From contig NZ_CP060495.1 of NCBI RefSeq assembly GCF_014334095.1, forward strand, positions 2,193,001 through 2,257,000: a stretch of DNA of 64,000 nt, read 5' to 3'. The stretch comes from Novosphingopyxis iocasae. Lineage in GTDB: Bacteria; Pseudomonadota; Alphaproteobacteria; Sphingomonadales; Sphingomonadaceae. A program made the translations under genes and the position numbers. Below, in pieces: positions 1 through 8,535 of the stretch. The notes under the pieces are model-generated. The model had not been told where the DNA came from and searched no databases. It saw nothing but the letters and a program-made list of their open reading frames with translations. How positions within the stretch are numbered: the first letter of the stretch is position 1; each line of letters opens with the position of its first letter.

Positions 1-1019
1 ACCGCGGGAAAGGCAACGGCGTTGCGCCCGGCAATGGCACCGTCCTGTGACGCTTCGTGCAGGATCGGCAAATTGTCGGCTACATCGCCGGCAAGGAAGA
101 TGCTGCTTTCTCCGCACTGCATGGTGCCGCGGTCATGCTCGGGCACGCCATCATCATCCAGCGCAATCCCGGCATTGGTGAGATCGAGGCTGTCCAGATT
201 GGGGCGGCGTCCGGTGGCCACCAGCACATAGTCGAACACGTCCTCGCCAGTGGATTCGCCGCTCCAGGACAGCGATACGCCATCATCCGTCCGGCGGGGT
301 TCTATGTCGACGCCTAGTTTCAGCTCCACATCCTTCGCGATAATGGCTTGCAAGGCGTCGTGAACCTTTGCGCAGCGCACGTTCCCGAGCGTGTCTTTTC
401 TGTCGAACAGAGTGACTGCGACGCCCAGACGGGCCATCGCCTGCGCCAATTCCAGCCCGATCGGCCCTGAACCGATGACCGCGAGGCTCTTTGGCAAATC
501 CTTCAGATCGAAAATGCTTTCATTGGTCAGCATCCGATCGCCCAATGCCTCGAACGGCGGAGGGACGAAGGGCGCAGAGCCGGTGGCGATCACGATGCTG
601 CGGGCCTCGACCGTGCGGCCATCGTCAAGCTTCAGCGTGTTCGCACCCGTGAATGCCGCACGCGCTTTTACCCGGACCTTGTCCGGCAGCTTTGCGATGC
701 TTTCCCGTGTAAGGCGGGCAAAGCGATCCCGCTCATCGCGTACCCGCTGAAGGACAGCCTGTCCGTCTATCTGGACGGTCGGCACATGAATGCCGAACTG
801 ATCGGTAGTCTGGGCCGCATGCGCGGCGTGCGACGCGGCGATCAGCAGCTTGGACGGCATGCAGCCAACGGTGGCGCAGGTCGTTCCCGCAAAATAGGGA
901 TCGATCAGCAAGGTGCTGGCCCCCGCCGAGTGGGCCGCGCTTTGCGCGGCCAGCCCGGCGGTGCCTGCACCGATTATCGCTACATCACATTGCAACTTCT
1001 GCTCTGGATCAGCTGGCAA
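1..1019 (-). CDS. FAD-dependent pyridine nucleotide-disulfide oxidoreductase (dihydrolipoamide dehydrogenase/mercuric reductase type), 3' end outside window
   Basis: Two-dinucleotide-fold flavoprotein that passes electrons between NAD(P)H and a redox disulfide. About 339 residues are visible; the C-terminal dimerisation domain lies beyond base 1. The FAD motif GAGTAG is at residues 17-22, the redox pair is CATVGC (C48, C53) followed by MPSK, the NAD(P) motif GSGPIG lies mid-protein, and ATGRRPN comes later. An in-frame stop at 1032-1034 forces the start into 989-1031, where there is no ATG. TTG at 1017-1019, behind AGGCGA at 1026-1031, is the best start and overlaps the end of the upstream dehydrogenase gene, so the two are probably translationally coupled. 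The substrate disulfide is unknown. It could be a lipoamide dehydrogenase, but the spacing of genes points to a partner of the aldehyde dehydrogenase operon rather than of a 2-oxoacid dehydrogenase. Confidence 0.85.
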   Translation of the reverse strand, partial: MPADPEQKLQCDVAIIGAGTAGLAAQSAAHSAGASTLLIDPYFAGTTCATVGCMPSKLLIAASHAAHAAQTTDQFGIHVPTVQIDGQAVLQRVRDERDRFARLTRESIAKLPDKVRVKARAAFTGANTLKLDDGRTVEARSIVIATGSAPFVPPPFEALGDRMLTNESIFDLKDLPKSLAVIGSGPIGLELAQAMARLGVAVTLFDRKDTLGNVRCAKVHDALQAIIAKDVELKLGVDIEPRRTDDGVSLSWSGESTGEDVFDYVLVATGRRPNLDSLDLTNAGIALDDDGVPEHDRGTMQCGESSIFLAGDVADNLPILHEASQDGAIAGRNAVAFPA

Positions 1020-2391
1020 CCGAAATCGCCTTTACGTTCACGAATTCCTTCAGGCCCACCTCGCCATGCTCCCGGCCGTAACCGGAATCCTTGACGCCGC
1101 CAAAGGGCATGTTCGGCTGTGCGATGGCAAAGGTGTTGATGTTGACCATGCCGGTATCAAAATATTTGGAGGCCATTTCGATGGCGCGGTCCACATTCTT
1201 ACTGAATATACCGCCGCCGAGGCCATAGCGGCTGTCATTGGCGATGCGCATGGCATCTTCATCGTCCTTCGCCTTGATGATCGAGGCGACCGGGCCGAAA
1301 ATCTCATCATCATAAGCAGGCTGTCCCGGTGCGACGTCAACCAGTGCGGTGGCGGGATAGAACCAGCCCTTGCGGTCCGGCACAGTGCCTCCGGCTACAA
1401 TGCGGGCACCGCCCTCGACGCTGTCCTGAACCTGCTTGTGCACCTGATCGCGCTGCCGCTTGGACACCATCGGTCCAAGCTTCGTGCTGTCTTCGTTGGG
1501 ATCGCCCATCTCGATGGCGTTGAACTTCTCGGCATAACCCTTCACAAACGCGTCGTAATTCGCCTCGGTCACGATGAAGCGCTTCGCATTCACACAGGTC
1601 TGGCCGTTGTTGAACAGGCGGCCCTGCACGCAGGTCTTGATTGCCAGATCCAGATCGGCATCGTCGAACACCAGATAGGCGTCGTTGGAACCCAGCTCGA
1701 GCACGGTCTTCTTGGAGACGGATGCAGCCTTCTGCGCCACCGTGCGCCCGGCCTTGTCGCTGCCAGTAAGCGTCACGCCGCGAACCAGATCATGCTCGAT
1801 GATCTTGTCCGACTGGTCGTGCGTGATCAGCAGTACGCCGAACAGGCCCTTGGGCAGTCCCGCACGCTCGTAAATATCGCGCAGCATCAGCCCGCTGCCC
1901 GTGCAATCCTCAGAATGCTTCAGCAGCACGCCGTTACCGACCATCAGGCTGGAGATCGAATAACGCACCGCCTGATAGCAGGGGAAGTTCCAGGGCTGGA
2001 TGCCATAGATTACACCCATGGGCGAATAGGTCACAATCCCCCGGCCCTGCTGCAGATCGCGCTCTTCATCGGCCAACAGATCCGGGCCGTGTTTCGCCGT
2101 CCAGTCACAGATGCCCGCGCAAAGCTCGATCTCGTTCTTACCATCGCTGAGCAGCTTGCCCATCTCGTCGGTCATCAGCTGCGCATATTCATCTTTCGAG
2201 GCGCGCAGTTCCTTTGCGATCGCCGCGATGACCGATGCGCGTTCCTCACGGCTCTTCAGGCGCCATTCCAAGAAGGCGTCATGGCTTTTCTGTACTACGT
2301 CCATCGCCTCGTCATCGGACATGATGGGGTAGGTTTTAAGGACCTCTTCGGTGAGAGGGTTGATCGTCTGGATGGTCTTGTCGGTCATCAT
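1009..2391 (-). CDS. NAD(P)-dependent succinate-semialdehyde-type aldehyde dehydrogenase
   Basis: Oxidises an aldehyde, probably succinate semialdehyde, to the acid with NAD(P)+ in the cytoplasm. It is 460 residues, the usual length for the short Sad/YneI-like subfamily. The general base is E232 in LELGSND and the nucleophile is C266 in NNGQTCVNAKRF. The C-terminal MPFGGVKDSGYGREHG block is typical of the family. The usual ELGG is ELGS here. Two ATGs stand in tandem at the start; AAGGA upstream fits the second slightly better. The gene sits 45 bases after the metallo-beta-lactamase-like gene and overlaps the following disulfide reductase, so the three form one operon. Substrate assignment is by family resemblance only. 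Confidence 0.88.
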   Translation of the reverse strand: MMTDKTIQTINPLTEEVLKTYPIMSDDEAMDVVQKSHDAFLEWRLKSREERASVIAAIAKELRASKDEYAQLMTDEMGKLLSDGKNEIELCAGICDWTAKHGPDLLADEERDLQQGRGIVTYSPMGVIYGIQPWNFPCYQAVRYSISSLMVGNGVLLKHSEDCTGSGLMLRDIYERAGLPKGLFGVLLITHDQSDKIIEHDLVRGVTLTGSDKAGRTVAQKAASVSKKTVLELGSNDAYLVFDDADLDLAIKTCVQGRLFNNGQTCVNAKRFIVTEANYDAFVKGYAEKFNAIEMGDPNEDSTKLGPMVSKRQRDQVHKQVQDSVEGGARIVAGGTVPDRKGWFYPATALVDVAPGQPAYDDEIFGPVASIIKAKDDEDAMRIANDSRYGLGGGIFSKNVDRAIEMASKYFDTGMVNINTFAIAQPNMPFGGVKDSGYGREHGEVGLKEFVNVKAISVAS

Positions 2392-2436
2392 GATGTCCTT
2401 TTCGAATGGGGAGAGATGCGAGTTGGCAAAGCCGGG

Positions 2437-3198
2437 TCAGCCGAATTGCTGGCGATGTTTGTCCAGCGTCTTTTGGGAGTCGGCCAGCGCCGCATCGATT
2501 GCGGCGGCGAAATCCTGATTGTTGAGATGTAGGACGCTGTTATGGGCGGCGCAGACAATGGGCGTTTCGCGCCAGGCGGCACCCAGCGCTTTGGCCCAGG
2601 CGATATAATCATCTGCAGCCCCGGCACGCTTCTCCAGACCGTCCGCCAGCTTGGGATGGAAACGCAGATCAGGGCCGGACATGATCTTTTCGACCAGCGA
2701 CGGCAGGTCGAATGCGTTCAACGTATCATCGACATGCACGATCCCGCTGGCGCGGTGCCGTGCGATGACCGAACCCACATGGACGGACTCGTCATCGGGG
2801 ATCAGTTCGATGCCTGCGGGAATGGAAAACTCAAGCGTATCACAAAATTCGTCCTGCGTGGCGGCGTCCTCGATCAGCGCGGGATCCCAGTTCAGCTCTG
2901 GCGACCGAAGATGGTGCCGCCGCGTTCCGATCAACCGGGCATGGGGCACGAAATCCTGCGCGAATTCGCAATGCACGGTGTGGAAAGGATGTACATTCAG
3001 CACCGCATCAATGCGTTTTCCATCATCCGTCAGCGCGCGGATCGCACGCAGCGTGTCATTATCGGCGGCATAAGAATCCAGAAGCAGAAAGCGCCCGTTC
3101 GGACGGCGTACAAGCGACATCTGCGTGCCGACGTTCAATAGTTTGGCAATCCGGAAATCCCCACGGATATTCCAGAAGCCGTCTGCCAGATGCAGCAT
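2437..3198 (-). CDS. Degenerate metallo-beta-lactamase-fold protein
   Basis: About 253 residues. The layout resembles an MBL-fold hydrolase: an N-terminal strand pair, LLLDSYAAD where the first domain usually carries its acidic residue, a histidine cluster HPFHTVHCE, then IVHVDDTLN and a late AAHN. The canonical HxHxDH zinc motif is not intact, so catalytic activity is uncertain. ATG at 3196-3198 behind GGGACGG is taken as the start; an upstream in-frame TTG at 3249 would add 17 residues. First gene of the operon with the aldehyde dehydrogenase and disulfide reductase, which suggests a role in the same aldehyde or thioester detoxification, but this is inference from context. Confidence 0.6.
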   Translation of the reverse strand: MLHLADGFWNIRGDFRIAKLLNVGTQMSLVRRPNGRFLLLDSYAADNDTLRAIRALTDDGKRIDAVLNVHPFHTVHCEFAQDFVPHARLIGTRRHHLRSPELNWDPALIEDAATQDEFCDTLEFSIPAGIELIPDDESVHVGSVIARHRASGIVHVDDTLNAFDLPSLVEKIMSGPDLRFHPKLADGLEKRAGAADDYIAWAKALGAAWRETPIVCAAHNSVLHLNNQDFAAAIDAALADSQKTLDKHRQQFG

Positions 3199-3561
3199 CG
3201 TGCCGTCCCGATGGTTGAATGGAAATGTCGTTCCATCAAGCAACGGCAATGGCTTTCGTTCCGACGGAAAGGCTATCTCGGTTCAAGACGAGGCGGCTGT
3301 GCAGCCTAGACTTTCAGGGATAGTGTTCGCCGGCGACGATCCCTAACCAATCCCATAAAGATACCGGCGCAGACAGCGCATAGGGCGCGCACATTCGACG
3401 CTGAAGCCAAACGCCTTATCTCCTGTGATACGATCGGCTACGCCCCCGCAGTTTCTTTGGAAAAAGCCACCTTGGGGCTGGACAAGATCGGTCGTCTTCT
3501 TTCCAAGAAATGCTCCGAAACGACGCGCCTTAAGTTTTTGGTGCTTTTCAGTCTGTCATTG
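3199..3561. other. Intergenic region between the divergent aldehyde-oxidation and cyo operons
   Basis: About 360 bases with promoters expected for both directions. I see no convincing -35/-10 pair, no RNA gene and no strong hairpin. A frame open from TTG at 3457 runs into cyoA but lacks a ribosome binding site, and its first 35 residues do not look like part of CyoA. Confidence 0.5.
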
Positions 3562-4524
3562 ATGAAAACGCTCATACCCCCCTCCCTTCAGTGCGCATTC
3601 GCAGCCATGGTGGCGCTCCTGTTCCTGCCTGCGGCGGCGATGGCGGCGGCGCCCACGCAATCCTTCCTGCAGCCGATGAGCGCGACAGCGCAGGAGCAGT
3701 CGGCCCATTTGATGCGGGTGATTGCGGTCACGATGATCGTGATCCTGCCGGTGCTGATCGGGGTGCCGCTGATCCTGTGGCGCTATCGCCTGCGCGGCGC
3801 GAAGGCGAAATATACGCCGGAATGGGACTATTCGGGCAAGCTGGAATGGGTGTTGTGGGGCGTGCCGGTGCTGGTCATCATCGTGCTGGCAGCCTGGCTC
3901 TGGTCTTTCACATCCAGGCTCGACCCTTATGAACCGGTGGGGCAGGAGCCCTTGCAGGTTCAGGCGATCGGGCTCGATTGGAAATGGGTGTTCATCTATC
4001 CCGAAGAAGGCATCGCGACAGTCGATGAACTGGCGCTTCCGGTGGGCCGGCCGGTCGAGCTGACGCTGACGACGGACACGGTGATGCAGAGCATGCTGAT
4101 CGCGCCGTTGACCGGGCAGATCTACGCGATGCCAGGCATGACCACGAAGCTGAACTTCGCCGCCACGCGCACCGGCACCGCGGAGGGCGAGAACACGCAG
4201 TTCAACGGCGATTCCTTCGGCAGGCAAAAGTTCATGGTCAAAGCGTTGCAGCCCGGACAATATGCCGCGTGGCTCTCCGCCGTCCGGGACGCTCCGGTGC
4301 TCGACGATGCGACCTATCGCGTGCTGCGCCGACGCTCCGTGCTGGCGGGCGCGCGGACCGATCTGGGCCTCAGCAAGCAAGCGATCCCCATCTATTTCAG
4401 CGCGCCCGACCGCAGCCTGTTCGACCGGATCGTGGCGAAATACCAGCTGTCCGGCGATAGCTCAGCGGTGCCCGCCCTGGGCGGCACGGGCCTTCCCCCG
4501 AAGGGCGGAGTGAGCAGCCGATGA
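3562..4524 (+). CDS. cyoA: Cytochrome bo3 ubiquinol oxidase subunit II
   Basis: Subunit II of the haem-copper quinol oxidase in the inner membrane, with its large domain in the periplasm. About 320 residues: a cleavable-looking signal (LLFLPAAAMA), two transmembrane helices (roughly residues 50-75 and 95-115), then a cupredoxin-fold domain with DWKWVFIYPEEGIATVDEL and the quinol-oxidase hallmark MPGMTTKLNFAA. The CuA cysteine/histidine ligands of cytochrome c oxidases are absent, which marks it as a quinol oxidase. Unlike the Escherichia coli protein there is no lipobox cysteine at the signal end. ATG at 3562 begins the signal peptide; the ribosome binding site is weak. It overlaps cyoB by ATGA. 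Confidence 0.92.
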   Translation: MKTLIPPSLQCAFAAMVALLFLPAAAMAAAPTQSFLQPMSATAQEQSAHLMRVIAVTMIVILPVLIGVPLILWRYRLRGAKAKYTPEWDYSGKLEWVLWGVPVLVIIVLAAWLWSFTSRLDPYEPVGQEPLQVQAIGLDWKWVFIYPEEGIATVDELALPVGRPVELTLTTDTVMQSMLIAPLTGQIYAMPGMTTKLNFAATRTGTAEGENTQFNGDSFGRQKFMVKALQPGQYAAWLSAVRDAPVLDDATYRVLRRRSVLAGARTDLGLSKQAIPIYFSAPDRSLFDRIVAKYQLSGDSSAVPALGGTGLPPKGGVSSR

Positions 4525-6626
4525 CGGAGCAGACCAGCCTTATTTTCGGCAATCTCGACTGGAATGTGACGCCTTACACAGACCTGTTGTTGAACCCGAA
4601 CAGCAGCACGATCATCGGCGCGGGCGCAGCGACCATCCTTGTGCTGGGTGCGATCGGCGCGGTTGCGCTGCTTAGCTGGAAACGCTGGTGGGGGCCGCTG
4701 TTTCGCATCTGGCTGAGTTCTGCGGACGCCAAGAAAATCGGTATCATGTATATCGTGCTGGCGCTCATCATGCTGGCGCGCGGCGTCATCGAAGGCTTTG
4801 TGATGCGCGCGCATCAGGCGACCGCTCTGGGTACGCTGGCCAGCGAGGAAAACGGCCTGATCGCGCCGGACCATTTCGCACAGCTGTTCAGCACGCACGG
4901 CACCATCATGATCTTCTTCGTGGCGATGCCGCTGCTGATCGGCCTCATAAACTTCGTCCTGCCGCAGCAGCTTGGCGCGCGCGACATGGCTTTTCCCGTG
5001 CTCAATCAGGTCAGCCTGGGGATGACCGCGGCGGGCGCGGCGCTGGTGATGATCTCTCTGTTGATCGGCAAGTTCGGTACCGGCGGCTGGACGATGTACC
5101 CGCCCTATACCGGGATCGACTACAGCCTCGGAGAGGGGGTGGATTACTGGCTCTGGGCAATCGCCATATCGGGCGTCGGATCGACGCTGACGGGCATGAA
5201 CTTCGCCGTTACGATCTTCAAGAAACGCGCGCCGGGCATGCACTTCATGCGCATGCCGCTGTTCTGTTGGACCAGCCTGTGCGTCGCGATCATGTTGATC
5301 TACGCCATGCCCGCTCTGACGGTATCGAGCGCGATGCTGCTGCTCGATCGGTATGCCGGGTTTCACTTCTTCACCAACGCCGCCGGCGGCAACATGATGA
5401 ATTATGCGAACATCTTCTGGATGTTCGGCCACCCGGAGGTCTACATTCTGATCCTACCGGCATTCGGCGTGTTTTCCGAAATCAGCTCCACCTTTTCCGG
5501 CAAGAAACTGTACGGTTACACCTCGCTGGTGATCGCCAGCATGAGCATCGCGGTGATCAGCTTCACCGTCTGGCTGCACCACTTCTTCACCATGGGGCAA
5601 AGCTCCAGCGTCAACATCGCCTTCGGCATCGCCACCATGATCATCGGCGTGCCCACGGGCGTGAAGATTTACGATTGGATGGCCACGATGTGGCGCGGCC
5701 GCATTCGCGTGACGGCGCCGATCGTCTATCTGGTGGGCTTCTTCATCCTGTTCGTCATCGGCGGGCTGTCCGGGATCATCCTGGCCAATCCATCGATCGA
5801 TTATCAGGTGCACAATTCCACCTTCCTGGTCGCGCATTTCCACAATGTGATCATCCCCGGCGTGCTCTACGGTATGCTGGCCGGCATCCATTACTGGTTC
5901 CCCAAGGCGTTCGGCTTCCGGCTGAGCGAGACGTGGGGACGGCGCACCGCCTATCTGTTCGTGGGCGGATTCCTCTTCACTTTCATGCCGCTTTATGTGC
6001 TTGGCCTGATGGGTCTGCCGCGCCGTTCGCCCACCTTCCAGAACCCCGATTTCATGCCGCTGATGTATATCGCGGCGTTCGGTGGGTGCCTGATGCTGTG
6101 CGCGCTAACCAGCCTGTTCTTCACCTTCTGGACCAGCTGGCGCAACCGCATCCAGCTGGCAGTACCGGGCGGCGATCCGTGGAACGGCTCTTCGCTGGAA
6201 TGGTCCAGCCCGGCGCCCGTGCCGGAATGGAATTTCCCGCGTATCCCGAAGGTGCGCGCCCGCGATGACTGGGGCGCCACCAAGCGCGCCGGAGATCCGT
6301 GGAAAGCGCCGTCGTCCTATGTCGATATCGAAATGCCGGCCAACACCTATTTCGGTGTGATCCTGGCGGCGGCGGCCTTCATGCTGGGTTTTGCGATGAT
6401 CTGGCACATCTGGTGGCTTTCGATCGCCGGGCTGCTGACGATTGTCGGCTCGATTTTCTGGCGCGGTATGCGGGTGATCGAACCACATGTGGTGCCCGCG
6501 GCGCAGGTCGAGCGGGAAGACCGGCGCTTTCGCGAACAGGTGGCCGCGCTTACGCCTGTCGCGCGCATCGATGAGGAGACCGAACGCAACCGCGGCGTTC
6601 CCGATCTGACGGAGTTCGCCGGATGA
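4521..6626 (+). CDS. cyoB: Cytochrome bo3 ubiquinol oxidase subunit I
   Basis: Catalytic subunit that oxidises ubiquinol, reduces O2 to water and pumps protons. It has 701 residues (about 660 in Escherichia coli) with many transmembrane helices. The metal ligands can all be found with a constant offset of +20 from the E. coli numbering: H126, H304, H353, H354, H439 and H441, plus the cross-linked tyrosine Y308 in GHPEVYI. The gene overlaps cyoA and cyoC by four bases each (ATGA), so the subunits are co-translated. The C-terminal extension after about residue 640 is polar and variable. Confidence 0.97.
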   Translation: MTEQTSLIFGNLDWNVTPYTDLLLNPNSSTIIGAGAATILVLGAIGAVALLSWKRWWGPLFRIWLSSADAKKIGIMYIVLALIMLARGVIEGFVMRAHQATALGTLASEENGLIAPDHFAQLFSTHGTIMIFFVAMPLLIGLINFVLPQQLGARDMAFPVLNQVSLGMTAAGAALVMISLLIGKFGTGGWTMYPPYTGIDYSLGEGVDYWLWAIAISGVGSTLTGMNFAVTIFKKRAPGMHFMRMPLFCWTSLCVAIMLIYAMPALTVSSAMLLLDRYAGFHFFTNAAGGNMMNYANIFWMFGHPEVYILILPAFGVFSEISSTFSGKKLYGYTSLVIASMSIAVISFTVWLHHFFTMGQSSSVNIAFGIATMIIGVPTGVKIYDWMATMWRGRIRVTAPIVYLVGFFILFVIGGLSGIILANPSIDYQVHNSTFLVAHFHNVIIPGVLYGMLAGIHYWFPKAFGFRLSETWGRRTAYLFVGGFLFTFMPLYVLGLMGLPRRSPTFQNPDFMPLMYIAAFGGCLMLCALTSLFFTFWTSWRNRIQLAVPGGDPWNGSSLEWSSPAPVPEWNFPRIPKVRARDDWGATKRAGDPWKAPSSYVDIEMPANTYFGVILAAAAFMLGFAMIWHIWWLSIAGLLTIVGSIFWRGMRVIEPHVVPAAQVEREDRRFREQVAALTPVARIDEETERNRGVPDLTEFAG

Positions 6627-7255
6627 GCACGTCCCCGAATGGCGAATATCCGGGGCTGAACCTGGGCGCGGCGCATGGCGAGGCCAATGAGGAGGCGGAG
6701 ACCAATGTCTTCGGCTTCTGGGTTTTCCTGATGAGTGACCTCATCCTCTTCGGCATCCTGTTCGCCACCTATGCTTCCTATCTCAACCCGATCGGTGTCG
6801 CCGGCGCGCCGGGACCGGAGCAGCTGTTCGACATGCGCAGCGTCGCGATCCAGACAGCACTGCTGCTATTTGGCGGGGTGGCCTATGGCGGGGTTTCGCT
6901 GGCGCTGAAATATGAGGGAGGCCGCGGCAGGGTGATCCTGTGGCTGGCGATCAGCGCCCTGCTGGGTGCAGGCTTCGTTTTTTTCGAAGTCAGGGACTTC
7001 ATCGATCAGGCGCATAAGGGCGGCGTGCCACAGGCGAGCGGCTGGCTCAGTTCCTACTGGTCGCTGGTGGGCCTGCACGGCCTGCATGTCAGCATCGGCA
7101 TTCTATGGATCTGCAGCACCATTGCGCAAATTCTGAGGCGCGGGCTAGACGATGTGGTGAAGGTCCGCCTCTCCATGCTGGGCGTGTTCTGGCATTTTCT
7201 GGACCTGATCTGGGTGGGTATTTTCTCCTTCGTTTTCCTGGTGCCGCTCGCATGA
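6623..7255 (+). CDS. cyoC: Cytochrome bo3 ubiquinol oxidase subunit III
   Basis: Membrane subunit III of the bo3 oxidase, 210 residues and five predicted helices. It begins with a polar N-terminus, then FGFWVFLMSDLILFGILFA, which is typical of CyoC; the conserved glutamate in the long third helix region (FVFFEV) and LVGLHGLHVSIGILW follow. The lack of two N-terminal helices distinguishes it from subunit III of most cytochrome c oxidases. ATG overlaps the cyoB stop and its own TGA overlaps the cyoD ATG. Confidence 0.95.
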   Translation: MSTSPNGEYPGLNLGAAHGEANEEAETNVFGFWVFLMSDLILFGILFATYASYLNPIGVAGAPGPEQLFDMRSVAIQTALLLFGGVAYGGVSLALKYEGGRGRVILWLAISALLGAGFVFFEVRDFIDQAHKGGVPQASGWLSSYWSLVGLHGLHVSIGILWICSTIAQILRRGLDDVVKVRLSMLGVFWHFLDLIWVGIFSFVFLVPLA

Positions 7256-7662
7256 CCAAGCCGAACACTGGAAATCTGGATCCTGGTGAAACCGCATCGC
7301 ACGAACTGCGTAGCTATGCGGTGGGCTTCGTCGTCAGCGCGGCGCTGACGATCGCGGCCTTCGCCGCGGTGCTTTCGGACCTGTCCACGACGATGAAGAT
7401 CATCATCGTCTGCGTGGCCGCGCTTCTGCAGGTGAGCACCCACTTAGCCAAGTTTCTGCATCTGAGCATCCACGGCCGCCAGTCGCGCGAGGATCTGCTG
7501 CTCGTGCTGTTTTCCGCCAGCCTGCTTGCCATCATGGCGGGCGGCACGGTCTGGATCCTGTCGGACCTTCGCAGCCGGATGCACGGACCGATGGAAGAAG
7601 GTGCCATGACGCACCCGTCATCGGACGCGGTCCCGCCGGCAGCGCCGCTCACCCGCCGATAG
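7252..7662 (+). CDS. cyoD: Cytochrome bo3 ubiquinol oxidase subunit IV
   Basis: Small accessory subunit IV, 136 residues with three transmembrane helices. HELRSYAVGFVVSAALTI and the HLAKFLHLSIHG loop between helices two and three match CyoD. A Pro/Ala-rich tail of about 25 residues follows the last helix. It closes the operon: no haem O synthase (cyoE) follows, so haem farnesylation must be encoded elsewhere. Start fixed by the ATGA overlap with cyoC. Confidence 0.93.
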   Translation: MTKPNTGNLDPGETASHELRSYAVGFVVSAALTIAAFAAVLSDLSTTMKIIIVCVAALLQVSTHLAKFLHLSIHGRQSREDLLLVLFSASLLAIMAGGTVWILSDLRSRMHGPMEEGAMTHPSSDAVPPAAPLTRR

Positions 7663-7838
7663 TTTTGGCGACCCCTCGCCGCCGCTCGATTACCTAGCCT
7701 GGGAGACGATTGCCCGCGAGATAAGCATCAGCAATCAAGCGTATTTCCGGTGCATTCCCGATTGTCAGAGTGGGGAAGAAGTGGAAGAGACGGCGACCGG
7801 ATGGGGCTTACATTGGGGCAAGGGGGCAAGAATTTCCG

Positions 7839-8489
7839 ATGTGCTTTTCGGCTGAAATGAATTTCGTGGCGGCGGCGGGCATCGGTGCCGTCGGTCTCGC
7901 CACAATGCGTCATGTGAAGCATCCGCGCGAGGTGCTGCTGGCAGCGATGCCGCTGTTGTTCGCGCTGCATCAGTTCACCGAAGGGTTCGTATGGCTGGGG
8001 CTGACGGGCCGGATCAACGCCATGGCGCGCGACAACACGGCCTTTCTCTTCGTGCTCTACGCGCAGGCGCTATTGCCGTTTCTGATGCCGCTGAGCGTCT
8101 GGCTGTTGGAACGGCAGACATGGCGCCGCTGGGTGATCGGTGCGCTGACGCTGCTCGCGCTCGGCTTCTCATGCTACATGACGTACAGCGTCGTAGGGTT
8201 CGAGAATTGCACCTATGTCGAACAGAATTCGATCGTCTATCGCAACCCCCGCGCGGAATCGCTGTGGACGGGCGCCATTTATATTCTCGTCACCTGCGGC
8301 TCGCTCGTGCTGTCCGGCAACAAGGTTGTGCGCTGGTTCGGTGTCCTGAACCTGATCGGCCTGTCGATCGTTGCGGCGGTTAAGGAATATGCCTTTTCGT
8401 CCGTTTGGTGCTTCTACGCCGCGGTTCTCAGCGTGATGCTCTATTTCATGTTTCGCCAGGACCGGATCCGCTACGCTAATGATGACTGA
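7839..8489 (+). CDS. DUF6629-type membrane protein
   Basis: About 216 residues with seven hydrophobic segments and short loops. It opens with MCFSAEMNF, the invariant start of this family, followed by FALHQFTEGFVWLGL in helix two and NCTYVEQNSIVY in an outer loop containing one cysteine. The ATG at 7839 was chosen because the family motif begins there; an upstream in-frame ATG at 7770 would add 23 charged residues that do not fit. Function unknown. The gene stands alone between cyoD and a strong convergent hairpin. Confidence 0.75.
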   Translation: MCFSAEMNFVAAAGIGAVGLATMRHVKHPREVLLAAMPLLFALHQFTEGFVWLGLTGRINAMARDNTAFLFVLYAQALLPFLMPLSVWLLERQTWRRWVIGALTLLALGFSCYMTYSVVGFENCTYVEQNSIVYRNPRAESLWTGAIYILVTCGSLVLSGNKVVRWFGVLNLIGLSIVAAVKEYAFSSVWCFYAAVLSVMLYFMFRQDRIRYANDD

Positions 8490-8497
8490 GGATTAAC

Positions 8498-8524
8498 CGC
8501 CCCGGCCATTATCCGGCCGGGGCG
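8498..8524. terminator. Bidirectional hairpin terminator
   Basis: Perfect 10-bp GC-rich stem (8498-8507 with 8515-8524) and a 7-base loop, between the convergent DUF6629 and poxB genes. Downstream runs are only moderately T-rich on both strands. Confidence 0.65.
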
Positions 8525-8535
8525 ATAAATCTCGA

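Noticed and set aside
913-2532. Long open frame on the plus strand opposite the aldehyde dehydrogenase
   Set aside because: Reverse-strand shadow of a GC-rich gene; its translation is histidine- and isoleucine-rich with no family motifs.
3457-3561. N-terminal extension of CyoA from a TTG
   Set aside because: No ribosome binding site, and the signal peptide starts cleanly at ATG 3562.
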